Part shown: positions 33,283 through 45,758 of the stretch, piece after piece | How positions within the stretch are numbered: position 1 is the first letter of the stretch | Layout: each line of letters begins with the position of its first letter | DNA from: Morella rubra | Lineage: Eukaryota; Streptophyta; Magnoliopsida; Fagales; Myricaceae | Reading direction: 5' to 3' | DNA: 64,000 bases | Assembly (NCBI GenBank): GCA_003952965.2 | Contig: CM025854.1 | Coordinates: 6,863,717 to 6,927,716 of the forward strand | The notes under the pieces: generated by a model | Seen by the model: only the letters and a program-made list of their open reading frames with translations | What the model was told of the DNA's origin: nothing | Database searches by the model: none | Made by a program: the position numbers and the translations under genes

Positions 33283-36200
33283 TTACTGAGTGGGACCTTG
33301 CTCCGCTGCAGAAGCCTCCTTTATAAAACCCAAAACAATTGAGGCTAAATTTTCTTGGTGATGAGTGTACCCATGGTCAGCTCCCTCAATAATATGTAAT
33401 TTGTGGTTCGGTATGATCTTGTCAAATTCTACTGCATCTTCCACGTTGATGATTTCATCATGGCTTCCATGGACAGTGAAAACCCTGTAAAATCAGGATT
33501 AGTGACTCTATCTAGTTCAAATGACTTTATGCAGTCCAAATATTGCAAACCAATAAAATTCTCAAATTCATAAGCAAAATGGGATCTGAGAATTTGCTCA
33601 GAGAATTGCAAACCAATAACATTGCTCAAATTCAAGCTTGATAAACTTGATTGAGCTAGTACAAGCAAAATTATAGAATTGTTTTCTTCACCTGCATTCT
33701 TTGTCAATCTGAAGGCATGCTTCATGCATATTTGTACTTAGACGTTCCATTAAACTTTCCTCAGTCACTCGGTAACAAACACTTCCTGCAGAGAATGAAC
33801 ATATGTTCTACACTTAAGTCACTCATACAGTTATCATTTTCCATTTCTAAACTAAAGTGGCTGAAAATAAGCAGTTCAATGCATAGATCCCTCATTGATG
33901 GACTTATGCTCAATCCGAGATTCTACAAAGAAATGTACAAGAAACCTGGGCATAGGCCAAAACCTTGAGAAAAAACCATCTCAAGTGAAGTACTTAAAAA
34001 CTGGATTGGGATCATAAACTATACATAACCAAGTTGGATATAAAACTGCAGATTACCTTCTCTATTCTTGACCTCAATGAATCCATGCTCCTTGATTCTT
34101 TGCATATAATCTGTTCCTAGGCGCTCTTCAATGCCTTTTGTCAGATCATAACGGCCAGAAACATTGATAACCGTGTGGATATCATGGTATTTAGAAGCAT
34201 ACAGCAGTACCACATTGCCTCCTGCAATATATTTTCAGCACTGGAAATTACACCTAAAACCAGACGTCTTTATGAAACCTTCAAGAAGGACTTGGTAAAA
34301 ATATTGATGCCAAAACGAAAGAAGAAAACATTTAGGGCAAAACATTTGCTTAATTAATAGATGTGTCATTTAATGCCTAGGGATGCAAATTCAAATGAAA
34401 TTTGGATCCAAAGATCACAAATTTCAAAACTCTCCTCTTTCTGCGCGAATATAAGAACATATTTATAGTTCTACACCAACTTTGTCAATTGGATTTCAGA
34501 AGATGCAGGTAAGTAGGGATTATTCAGGTTTTCACTAAGGAGACTCCTTTGGCAGAAGCTAAAACACAATTTTTGGTGTCAGTTAATGTTCAGATGACCA
34601 GCTCCATTGCATTGACAATCGCCGCTACAAGTACCTCCCATCTCCCTTGGAGGGAAACCTATCACCACATTCTTTCCTTCCAGTGACGACCAGCCTCTTG
34701 CTTCCATAATGACATGTAGAATCAAATATGCACCATTTTGCAGAAATATTTGTCCTGATATGCGCTATGAGTTCCATCCAAACAATATAGTCTTAGAGAA
34801 ATTGGGGGGGGAGAGAGAGAGAGAGAAGAACCTCATGCTTCAGATCCCAAAAGACTCGTATAAACGATAATAAGACACAGAAAAGAAGAGAGAAGATGAT
34901 GATGAGCATGAGAGGATAGGAAGTGTTGGGGGTACATCTTCTGGATCTACTTGATAACTAAAGGGTGATACAAACCAAGTCTAAACCTTTTCTTGCTTAT
35001 AAATAATTCATAAGTTGGCTAAAATCTTATATGTTAACTACTTCAAATGATCTAGCATACCTTTACTGTGCCCAAGAATTGCCCTTACTTTATGGTTCGC
35101 TCCAGAGAAGTGTTGGATTACAGAATGTAAGTCATCAGCCTCTCTCCTATAGTTACCATACTGAAATGAACCCTCACTTTCCCTGAAAAAGCATAATATA
35201 AATTAAATCAACATGAAAGGAAGTGTGAGGTTAAGAACCACAAAGACAATCGTTCATAACTGGACCATATACCACAAGTTTAAGCCACAAAAGAACATTC
35301 TTGACAAGGGCAAGCGCATGTCCAAATTAGAAATAAGTCATTTTTTTGTAAATTTGCAATCTTATCACTTTTCTTTGTAGGGTAAAACATTATTCATGCT
35401 TAGTAAACAAATCATTAAATTAGGACTGATAAAATCCAAGCTCAGGTAATTTCGGTGCTCCCATATGATGTGGATTAAGTTACCATTTAATCAAACTATT
35501 GCCGAAGGCAAGGAAAAAAATTACAGAAGATTATTATATCATCTAGATATTTGCTATTAGATACTCCTGTGATTGATAGACCAGCTAAGAATCTCATTAA
35601 AAGGTAGCTTCGAATTTGCACGCAGGTCCCAGTTATATCACAGCACTAAACAGTCCACAATTACAAGTTATAAGCCCTACTGTAGTAGCTATGTCAGGCT
35701 GCAGAAACCACATTAAAGCATGTAAAGACTAACTTCAAAATACTACAGTCAAAGTGGGTGAAGGAAAAGTCTTAATAGCATCTTTAAAAGACTAGACGTT
35801 TACATCCTGAAATTCTGCAAGCTTACCCATTTCCAGCAAAGTCAAAACGAAATGCACTGATTCCTTCATTTTCCAACGCAACAGAAAGGTTCACCATGGT
35901 ATTAGTTTCCTGGAGGCACAAAAACTTAAGCTCTAAAACTTTTGCCACAACTAAGGCGTGTCATATTGAATGCAATGCCTCTAAATTAAAAAAACTCAGA
36001 TGCATTTACAAAGTTACATCCATCAAAGGATACTATTGTTGGGGAAAAACTGAATACTAGTGTACAAAGCATAACTGATTTTTCAAGAGCATTGCGTATA
36101 AGAGTCCTTAACCAAACTCAAAAGAATAAATGAAGATGGATAGAATAAGGGAACCTCTAACACCAACCTTTGTGGACCGAAAACCATGGCATAAAATTAC

Positions 36201-37442
36201 AATCTCTGAAGATCCAGTTTCATGCAAAACACCCACAAGCTTTTCACCATATTTGTTCGGTATTACCACTTTCTTCTGAACCACTGAGAGAATGCAACAT
36301 ATTAATCAGTAACAAACTCTTTCACTGAAATTACAATTGATCCTTCTAATTTGATTCATGTGCAATTGTTATCTCTTAAAGGATTCAAACGGTCGCAATG
36401 TCCTCCTCTCGTCAATTATTAATGCATGACGCATTCTAAGTGTTGTACATCAGCCTTCCATCAGCTATATGTACGCTTTCACATGATGATTGATGGATAC
36501 GAGAATGACATTGTTACCTTAAATTGGTCAGGGAAAACATTGAAACTTCCAAATTTCAGGCACAATATCAAAACTAGGCTAAGTTTCAGGAACCAAAAAT
36601 GTGTTGACAGATTGACTGTTGATCATAAATCTAAAAGCTTTTTTTTTTTTGATAACCATAAATCTAAAAGCTTTCCAACAAGACTTGAAAGTAAACTAAA
36701 AGTTGACCAACTCATAACTCGTTTAGCACAACAATCACTCCTAATCTTCTTAGCCAACACATATTGGACCCCCAAGGCCCAATCTACCAAACACACGTCT
36801 TATTTGAAGAACTCAAAATCATAAAGCCACGTCACCAAATGTTGAAGGTTCTCCATCAAAGGAATCAGCACTTCTGCCACAACACTGGAAGTGCTCCATA
36901 AAGGAGAGTGGTAATGATATTGATCATCAGCAAACCCAATAATGCTGCCACAAAGACCAGCAATCTCAGAGCATTAGGAAAATGAAACCCAGAGATTGAT
37001 GATAATTGGACCAAAAGATTTATATGGGATTCTCATCAAACCCAACAATGTAATCATAAATCTATGGGTTTCTCATTAATCGCATTTCTTTTCCATAAGC
37101 TCTGAATAATTACATAGAGATTATATCCTTTCTCATATAAAGGCGCACACTTGCTGTGGGTTGTGCCTATTTTCGCAGTTGGTTCCTCGTTCAGAATCTT
37201 AATGACCGCCGCAACCCCAAGAAGAGAATATAATACACACAGAAGGATTCACATGCACAACTAGAATAAATCTTTTTACCTGGTTTTTGCGCAGCATGAG
37301 CCATCCTCAAGGTTCTTCCGGAGCGTTGACCGGCCGAGGAAACGATCCGTACCTGGTTGAAGGAAAATCTTGGTGAAGGCGACTTTTTGAAAAATAGTGA
37401 ATGTGGGAGCACTGGATGGGAAACATGCAAGAGGGTTTCCAT
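33283..37442 (-). CDS. Alpha/beta-hydrolase superfamily protein (small plant serine hydrolase), array copy C
   Basis: Seven exons on the minus strand: 37280-37442 (coding part), 36168-36283, 35827-35909, 35061-35182, 34057-34221, 33692-33785, 33283-33484. All have GT-AG borders and the phases close. The core matches the plant family with VILCHGFRS, FRFDFAGNGESEGSF, RREADDLHSVIQHF and the nucleophile elbow GHSKGG. The acid and His are in HGSHDEII and EGADHGYTHH. The core from MAHAAQKP (ATG at 37304) is 268 residues, the usual length. An upstream in-frame ATG at 37442 (METLLHVSHPVLP) adds 46 residues rich in Ser, Arg and hydrophobics, resembling an organelle presequence. A third ATG at 37484 is also in frame. 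The substrate is unknown. Copies A and B beside it are dead. Confidence 0.85.
36624..36674. mobile_element. Second ultrashort retroinsertion (T-run plus gataac) with 18-bp target duplication
   Basis: The 18-mer cataaatctaaaagcttt occurs at 36624-36641 and 36657-36674. Between the copies are nine T followed by gataac. It has the same architecture as the insertion at 8936-8993: poly(A) preceded by gttatc on the minus strand. It lies 3.5 kb into the hydrolase gene, in intron 1. Confidence 0.78.
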
Positions 37443-38784
37443 TCCTGGAGCGAGAGAAGGTAACTTACAGCCTCTGCAGCTCACTCCTCTCTGGCTTTGT
37501 GGCTGTAGAGTCTCACTTCAAGCTTAAGAAACTCAATTGCGCGTTCGGAGGCGAACCACTCTTGAGGTAGCTTAGGATAGCTAATAGCGATCTCTCCAGA
37601 GAGACACGCACAGAATATGCTGATCCCCCGAGATATAGTACTATAGTTGATAGTTATTGAGATTTTTGTCTCGCACATCCACTTTATTTAGCACTTTAGC
37701 CCTGGGGAAGCGAGAACGGGCCTTTAAAACTTTTCATTTCCTTAATATTAAAATTCGTGGGTTGGTTGTCACGCCGAGTTAAAAAAAAACAATGATGCTG
37801 AAAAAATAATAATATAGTAGAAGGTTTCTTATAGGAGAAATTACATTACTGGTCCATGAGATATTAACTTGTGACGAATTAGTTCCTAAAGTACCAAATC
37901 CGACAATTAGGTCCCTCAAGTCTCTTTTTCTTTTTAAAAAATCAGTCCCTCCCGTATTAACCAACCACAGAATGACACACGTCACATGTGGCACATCCTA
38001 GAGTACACGCTGGAGTCATTTTACGGGTTGGCCAACTTAAGGTTTACCGTTAGGTCAAATGTCTCATTGATGCAGAGACTAACTGGCGAGCAGGTGAGAA
38101 AGCTTGAAACATGAGCTAAAGGTCTTGTTAATGAAAATCCTTGGCAATCAAACCAGTTTTTCAACGTTTCAAGGAATCATCATTTTCTTGTTTACTGTGA
38201 AAGATCTATTGACAGCAGACAACATTTTAAGAGTGGGAAGATGGAACAAGAGTCCTAATTTGATTCTAAATAAGAGACTTGGAATTCATGACTCGTGGCA
38301 TGCATCTCGCCATTGAAAATGATTAAAAGCTTCAGATAGAGATATGGGTTCCTTTTGGAACACTATGGGTGATAGTAACAGAGGCTTTAGGTGGTGACCA
38401 AGGAATGGTACGAACACCGAATGTTGACTTCAGTTCAAGTTATGATATGATGAGTGGAAGGAATGTGGGGATTGGGGATCAATTGGAAGAAGAGGAATTA
38501 AGAGAATGAGAGGAAGACAAATGGTAAATGGGTTAGGATCGGAATCACGGGGAGAGCCGTAGAGGGGAACTATGAGATAAATAAAGGGATTGGGCAAAAT
38601 TAGCAGGAGAAGATAGGCTATGTAGGTTGGGGATAGACCAAGAATACAGAGAGGGATAAGAAGTGGTGGAGGGGTCATAGGATGGGCAAAAGAATGAGAT
38701 TGGGCCAGATGTTAAAAATGAGGTTCAACTATTCCGTGTTTGTCTACGTGGTTTACAATTTTTTTTTTTTTTTTTTTCAGTTTA

Positions 38785-39655
38785 GTCTTTAAAGTAAGTT
38801 TTGTCTTATAGAATTAAATTGTTCTGTTCGTCCTCGTGGTTTATACTTTTTTTCAATTTAGTTCTTAGGATAAGTTTTGTCCTATATAGATCTTTAGTGT
38901 AAAGATCATTTTTCAAGTTAGTCTTTTCATCTACCTTATAAACGGAATTACTAATGTGGCTAACTGTGACAATAAAAAATTATTAAAAATTAATTTAAAT
39001 GAGAAAAATACGCAACAGAAAAAAAAAACTTAAAAATGAAAAATGTATGACCCTCAACTACTTGAAAAAAACATGAGCAATTAAATAAATACCTCAAACA
39101 TACTAAAGAAAGATACGAAAATTGTAATAAATCTGAAATAAATTGTAAAAATGAAACTCAAATGAAAAAATACACACACAAAAATGCAGAAAACGAAAAA
39201 AAAAAAATGGTAAAAAGGTATGTATGAAGGTATGACCATGAAATCATTAAAATTTCTGAGTTTTCCTATTTTTTCAGTTGAGGTTTAAATTTTGTTTTCA
39301 TTTTTCTATATTTTTCTCATTAGATTTGCATTTTTGTCTTTTTTTTTTTTGTATTTTATATTTATTTATTCAATTTATTATATTTATTTTAAGGAGAGGA
39401 GGTTCATACCTCTTTTGTAGCATTTTTTTTTTCTATTTTTTAGTATTTTTATTATTTAATTAATATTTTAATAATTTGTGATTATCACCCATAGTCACGT
39501 CAGCACTTACGTTAGTAAAGTGGATAGAAGCACTAGCTAGAGAAAAGGTCCTTACCCTAAAGATTTTTACAGGACAAAACTTACCTTAAGGATTAAAGTA
39601 GAAAAAATATAAACTACAAGAAGTAACAGAGTAATTTACAGGAACAATAAAAAGA
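38785..39655. mobile_element. Long-TIR fold-back element, about 0.85 kb
   Basis: The left arm (about 38785-39000: ttagttcttaggataagttttgtcct, taaagatcat, aacggaattactaatgtggctaac) is mirrored by the right arm (about 39460-39650: ggacaaaacttaccttaaggatt, gtcagcacttacgttagtaa). The arms are near 190 bp. The A/T-rich interior is itself partly palindromic (aaaatgaaa / tttcattttt). A MULE origin is likely from the long arms. I found no certain target duplication. Confidence 0.7.
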
Positions 39656-39659
39656 AAAG

Positions 39660-41150
39660 TTCCATCAAAACGCACATCTCAAAAATTATAGATCCGGCCC
39701 ATGGAGTTGCGAAGACAACGGAACCCTTTTTGTGATCCATGATATATTTTAGAAAAACATATTGAGGAGACTGTAATTGGAATTTATTTTGGTTGTGTAG
39801 ATGGAGGGCAGGTCAGCAAGCACAACCAAAAATGCAAAGAAACTTTTAGTCGGGATGTCGTGAAAAAGTAATTGCACGGGGCCACGAAAGGTGATGGGTG
39901 ATCCTAAGATTTTCTAAAAAAAATTCGAGAGATTAAGTGTAGTTTTAATATATATCTTTTAAATTTTAAAAATATGCCAGAGACGTTAGACTTGCATTGC
40001 AAAGAACCTGAAACTCCTCAAGTCACTCTTCTTCTGCTAACTTTGAAAATATAAAAGTAAATGGTGAGTCATATCAAATCAAAAATTACAAATTGTAGCA
40101 AAATATCCAAATTCACACGATACAAGGAAATCATCAATCGTCGTACATACCTTTAAATATTATGATAGATATCAAAATAATCACACGGACTTCAATGTCC
40201 CACGAAAGATCCAAATATAACAAAAAGATCGTCAATGTCACAAACATATCACAAGCATAAGCTACTTTTCACAATTTGCTTACAAATCAAATTCCATTCA
40301 ATGCTATTAGAATATTTCAAATGAATCCATAGAATTTCAACAATTCAATATTACCAAAGTTTGCACAAATCCCTATATATCAAGTCAAAACAGTGTAAAA
40401 AGTGCAGCTAACGCATTTCAAAATCAATTTCGAGTTGTAAAAGAATCTAACATTTCGTGCAAAAAAGTTCCATAACAACAAATTTTTTTAGAAAAAAAAA
40501 TTCATTGAATAACAACGTACCTCAAACCCTCGATATAAAATAAAAGCTTCTCAAAAAATTTTCGAACAATGAATCGGAACCTAAATTAATTTTGAACATC
40601 AGTCATAACACCAATATGAAGATTGAGCCACCCTTCATGACTTTAAGAATAATAAAACTCTTGCGTCAAATAAGCACGTCTTTTACAACGTTTTTAGCCC
40701 TAAAAATCACCAATTAGTCATAATATGAAAATCTAGCAACTCCTAATCTATTATTTTTGGGTTAAATACGTTTTTCGCTTCCCAACTACTATGGTTCTAA
40801 CACTTTGCACCACATATTATCTATTTTGTTACATTTTCATCCTTCAATTACTAATTGTTTATATTTTGCACTCCAACCGTTAATCTGGATAGCAATTTTT
40901 ATTTTGATCAAGTGAAATGATGAATTTTCTCTCATATTTTTTTATAATTATATTTTGTATGGGAGGAGGTGAAGTGATGAGTTGCAAGGTGAAGGATCGG
41001 ATGGAAGGTAAGAATAAAAATGAGCTGAATTAGCCATTTAGCATGCTAGACTTGTGTCTAAACGAGTGAACTAGAGAGTGCATTTCCTCAGCCATGAGCT
41101 TTATCGCGCTACTAAAACTTCTGCTTTTTGTGGAGTAAAAATGGTGTTTG
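39660..41150. other. AT-rich intergenic DNA without genes
   Basis: No open frame of interest is present. A short stretch at 40775-40890 (aactactatggttctaacactttgcacc) resembles one arm of the MITE at 18980-19377 and may be a solo relic. Confidence 0.45.
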
Positions 41151-41161
41151 AGTCTCAATCA

Positions 41162-41869
41162 CAGGGCTGTTCAAAAAGCATCCGATCCGATCTGACTCGC
41201 CGACTCGGATCCGACTCGACCAGGGGTCGGATGAAATCGAATCCGGATTCGGAGTCAGATACTACATAAGGAAAAAACAGTGAATCGGGTTAGATTCGGA
41301 TATCCGAGGAAGACATCCGATTTATCCGACCCGACCTGATTCTCATGGTTTAATGAAACGTGCGTTTCATATGCCCCCACACCCTTCTTCTTTGTGTTTC
41401 AGTCCCCCTACCCCCATTCACGATTTCAAATCTCCAGACTTCCAGTGCCTCCACGCAAACGTGTTCTCGCCTATCTTCAACTCGATCTCCTTCCTCTCTC
41501 TATCCACTGCATTCTTCCACATGTCCAGGTAAGAGTCCCTGCCATCTGATCTAAAACTCTCGATCAATTCCTTGTTCTCGCTGCCAGTATTGCTTTCCCT
41601 AGTGCCAGTAGGCCAGCACTTGAGCGGGTGGGTGTCTAAACTCCTGTTTTCAGGGAAAGACGTGCGCAGCGCCTGCGGTGGCTCCGGTATGAGACTCTGG
41701 CCTAACTCTAAATCCGATTCGGTATCCGATCCAAATCCGCTTTGACTGACTGAGCTGGATATTAGTGTATTTCGGATCGGATTCGAAGGTAAAATTCGAT
41801 ATCCAAACATTTTGAATTCAGATTCGGATTGGTCCCTGCTGAATCTGAAATTTTCGGTGCAAAGCCCTA
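41162..41869. mobile_element. Non-autonomous hAT element, 708 bp
   Basis: Ends are cagggctgttcaaa and gtgcaaagccctа-type (gcaaagccc, ta). The 8-bp target duplication is ctcaatca (41154-41161) against ctcaatcg (41870-41877), 7 of 8. Subterminal regions are packed with atccga/tcggat words in both orientations. The middle (about 41350-41700) is CT-rich and leader-like with a ccaggtaagag donor, perhaps captured gene sequence. Confidence 0.82.
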
Positions 41870-42043
41870 CTCAATCGTTCCACTTAGTGTAATAAAAAAT
41901 TATAAAATAATATTTCTTTCCATTAAATTATCTTTTTCACTATAATAAATATAAAAAATTGATTAGATTTTCTCTCTTCATTTTTTCATCAATTCTTGTA
42001 TCTTAAATTTTAACGTTAGTTTTTTTCTTTCTTTGTTTTTTAG

Positions 42044-42357
42044 GCATAAATGCATCCACAGTCCCTATGGTATAAGAAAATTACAAGTTAGTCTCCGAGG
42101 TAAAGAAAGTTACAAATTAGTCTCTACGATAAGGTTTCCATTAAAAACACGTCCTTTCGTCCATCTTTATCTCTTTCACTAACAGCATATACTAGTAAAT
42201 TACAGGATTTACTTGGGACGTAGCACGTTGTGGTTAGTGTTGATTAGCATATGCCATTAATAAAAGAGACGGGATGGATGAAATGAAGTATTTTTAACGG
42301 AAACCTTACTACAGGGAGTAATTTGCAACTTTCTTTAACTCGGGGTGCATTTAAGCT
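42044..42357. mobile_element. MULE-like fold-back MITE, about 315 bp
   Basis: The left arm (ggcataaatgcatccacagtccc ... aaagaaagttacaaattagtctc ... aaggtttccattaaaaacac) is mirrored on the right (gtatttttaacggaaacctt, agtaatttgcaactttcttt, ggggtgcatttaagc). The arms are about 120 bp. The target duplication is not clear because both flanks are T-rich. Confidence 0.75.
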
Positions 42358-42359
42358 TT

Positions 42360-44285
42360 TTTATTTTATTATATATATATATAATTCTTATATTTTTATA
42401 TTGAATTTTTTTTCCAAAATTAAATTCTTTTTCAATGTTTTACTGCAAGCAACATTACAAATAAATTTACTCCACCACTAGAACAATCTTTCAGTAAATT
42501 TTCCTTCGTATTCTATTACGACTTACTTTTGTCTCTATATTGATCATAAAAATTTAGAGTTAATATATATAATATATGTATCGAACATTGTATGTATACT
42601 GTTAACTTTTTTATTTATACCAATAAAAAGCTACGCTTATTTTTTATTTGAAAAAAAAATATTTTTTGCAATTTTTTTGGTAACTCATCTTAAAACAAAT
42701 GCATAAACTATTTTAAGGTTTGCTAACAATTTTAGATTGTATTTTTAGAGTTTGCTAATAATTAAACTTTATTTCTACTGTTCTTCTTAAAATATTTATA
42801 AAAATAATAATATTAATAATTTATTCTCCCCCCCACCTCCACCCAATGCTAATTATGTACATAACTTGCACACTGACTTATCTGTGAGATCAGGATCCTC
42901 ACTAATGTTCGGATTGCATAATGTAATTTGGAGATAGATAGACATATCAAGTAGACCTTACACTATTTAATATTGTCCATATAAAATTTCAAGCAATATG
43001 TGTCCTACAGTGAAGTCTACTAACTGTGTCTATCTTTTTTTAAATTACACCTTATAATCTGAACAAAAAATTATGGAATATCTCCTTACTATCCAGTAAA
43101 TTTGCTACTTTAACAAAAGCATTAACGTCTAGATAAAATTAATGGCATGCATAAATGCTCTTTTTGCCGCACTTAGCTGCCCCATCAAACTAAAGCCCAA
43201 ACTTTTTGTCGGGTCAGCCCAAGCCCACACTGACTTTTGTAAATTGCAAGTTTTATCAAAGCTCACAAGACTTTCAATTTGGGTCATAAATTGCCCAAGT
43301 TAAACTCCACTTTTTCTCTTCTCGTGTTTTCTTTTTCGCTAATCAAGACAAAATAGAACAAAAGAGGAAGAGGGGTTCCCTACAAACTCCCAAAATAATA
43401 AAATTAAAAAAAAAAAAAAAAAAAAACAAGAAGAAGAAAAAAAGAAATGGTATCAAGATTGGGTCAGCCCCATTAATTGTTTTTTAGACTAATCAATGAA
43501 GGGGCCTCCATGAAAGCGAGTGAGCGCAATTATTGGGAGGATGCACTGGAGTCTGCATTTGGTCGAATTGGGGGGGGTGGGGGGGGTTTCGAGATTACAC
43601 ACTTTAAAATCATTTGTAAAAGGAAAGTAGCACATTGTAACCCTTAGCTAAAACAGGGGAAGTTGAAACCTTGAGATTTTGACAGACAAAGGGAATGAGC
43701 ATAATATCTCCTAGTGCCTTGCTAAGGCAAGCATCTACGTCCTTGATAAAATACCCGTGAGAAGGTGCAAGTAAGACAAAAACACTTCGAAGCCGCGCGC
43801 CAGAGGAGCGCAATTCTGTTGGAGGCGGGCAGGAGGCGATAAATTTGGAGCTAGATCTCAGCCTCTAACTCCCCTAAACAAAGGAATCAGACCTCCACCC
43901 CATCACCGGGTTGACTCAATTGTAAGGGCAACTCCAGAATTGTAATGTGGACAGATGCACAGGTCCTGGATTTTTCTTCATGATAATGACACCGAAGACA
44001 AAGGACTGAGAAAAATATATAGAAAGGAAATATAAAACCGGCGCCGGATAGATTTTTTCATTGTTCAAGCACGAGCTTGCGCTTTTAGCAAGTGGAAAAC
44101 AGGCAACGTCGAGGTTGGTCGATGGGCCACCTCTTTGAATCTAGGAGAACTAGGCATTAATGTGTACATATTGTCCATGAAGAAGATTGTTCTTTTCGAG
44201 CGAAAAACAGACAATGACAATATTGATCACATGCGCACGTTCTTTGAATCTAGTGGCAAATCAAGAAAACAGACCATGATATTTT
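42360..44285. other. Intergenic DNA without recognisable genes
   Basis: The stretch is A/T-rich, with a G-run (about 43571-43588) and an A-run (about 43407-43426). Short open frames here match no family I know. Confidence 0.45.
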
Positions 44286-44480
44286 TAATTTTTGGGCAAA
44301 TTATAATAAACCCCATGAACTATCATATTTTCTCAATTACCCTCTAAACGGTCACTCAGTGGCAAATCATGACCCCCTAAACTATGTCCTTGACTCCTTA
44401 TTATGGTTCCGTCCCCCAACCGATTTAGGGTGTTAATTTGAAACAAATTCTTCTCACGTGCATTATACATGACTCTTAAT

Positions 44481-45196
44481 TAGGGGTGTTCATTTTCACC
44501 GGCAAGAGCAGTTATTGTACCTTAGCGGTACGGTGGCAGTGTCAAATATGTGATTTCGTCAATTTACGGTGACGGTGACGGTTTTCGCCAAACCGTCACC
44601 TACACTACCGTTAACCCCCCTAGTTGAGACTTGAGATGATTATTGATTATGTGACATACTTTTGTTGGGCTTTTGTTAGAATATGTTAGTTGGTTTACGT
44701 CACATTGTTTGACACTTTTGTTGGACTTTAGTCATTATGGTTGAATATGATATTATGTTGGACTTTTGGACAACTTATTATATTTGTTATGATTATTAAT
44801 GATTATGATATTATGTTTGAATAAGTTATGATATTTGTCCATTTGATATAATTTATTGATTATAATATTATGTTGGAAATTTAAACAGGTTATAATATTT
44901 GAATGATTATATTTGTTGCTTATATATAGGCATCAAATGGTCTTAATGGTCCAAAAAAATCCAAGGAAAATAGCCCAAAATAGTAAAAAAAAAAAATGAA
45001 AAGCCCAAAAAAAAGATTTTTTTTTTTGGCCCAGCGGTTATACAGTTTAAGCGGTTACCGTATAACTGTTACCATTAATACTGTCACCGGCAAGGGCGGT
45101 TATTGTGCCTTGCGGTGCGGTAGCGGTGTTAATTATGTGATTCCGTCAATTGCGGTGACGGTTTTCGCCAAACCGTCACCTACACTACCGTGTTAA
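44481..45196. mobile_element. hAT-like sequence nested in the MULE
   Basis: This begins taggggtgttcattttcaccgg. About 115 bp (caccggcaaga ... gccaaaccgtcacctacact) occur twice in direct orientation, at about 44499-44610 and 45075-45190. The first copy ends ttaacccccct then a, matching the tagggg start as an inverted terminus. The right boundary of the whole insertion is uncertain. The interior has ggcccaaaa-like words like the hAT at 4506-8278. Confidence 0.6.
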
Positions 45197-45202
45197 AAGA
45201 TT

Positions 45203-45345
45203 ATTTTGCCTCTATAAAATGCAAAGAAAAAAACAGCAAGCTACTTGAATCGAATTTGAACGAAATTGACAAAGGCTTCAGAACGTGCATTTAGGATCTT
45301 CAAGTAGTTTGCATTTTCTTTTCTTTGCATTTTATTGGGGCAAAA
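45203..45345. repeat. Perfect-looking local inverted repeat, arms about 45 bp
   Basis: The arm attttgcctctataaaatgc ... agctacttg (45203-45247) is mirrored by caagtagtttgc ... cattttattggggcaaaat (45300-45345) with a loop of about 52 bases. It lies inside the MULE and could fold into a long hairpin. Confidence 0.75.
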
Positions 45346-45758
45346 TGGCCTTTTAACGTGAGTTAAGGGTTACATGTAACGTACATGGGACAGACTACGT
45401 TCAAATTGACGCCCAAATCAGTTGGGGAATGGAACCGCAACAAAGATATAGTTTAGGGGTTGCCACGAGTGATAATTTAGGGGGTAATTGAGAACATGAT
45501 GATAGTTTGTGGGGGGTTATTGTAATTTTTCCTTATTCACATGTAACGCACGTGGACAGATTCCATTCAAACTGAAGCCTGAAATCGGTTTGGAGATGGA
45601 ACCGCAACAAGAACATAGTTTAGAGGGGTGAGTTACAACGAATTATAGTTTATGGGGTAAGTGAGAAAATGATGATAGTTTGTGGGGTTATTGTAATTTG
45701 CCCTTAATTTTATTCATTTCTTGTTTTTTTTTTTTTTTTAAAAAAATTATGAGGACAT

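Larger units (their letters stand above)
32240..38400. repeat. Segmental tandem duplicate C of the hydrolase locus
   Basis: This is the third and only complete unit. It contains 3' flank (32240-33280), seven-exon gene, promoter block (37533-37815, shared with 29008-29250) and upstream block (38055-38310, shared with 30790-31060). About 190 bp at 37830-38020 (ttacattactggtcc ...) are specific to this copy and look like one arm of an element. Confidence 0.8.
44294..45703. mobile_element. MULE with nested hAT-like sequence and duplicated right terminus
   Basis: The left arm (gggcaaattataataaacccc, aactatcat, ctcaattaccctctaaac, ccccaaccgattt) matches inverted sequence at 45370-45535 and again at 45541-45703, so the right terminus is present twice in tandem. 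The outer ends gggcaaatt and aatttgccc are flanked by ttaattttt (44285-44293) and ttaatttta (45704-45712), a 9-bp target duplication with one mismatch. It is non-autonomous; no coding sequence was found. Confidence 0.8.
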
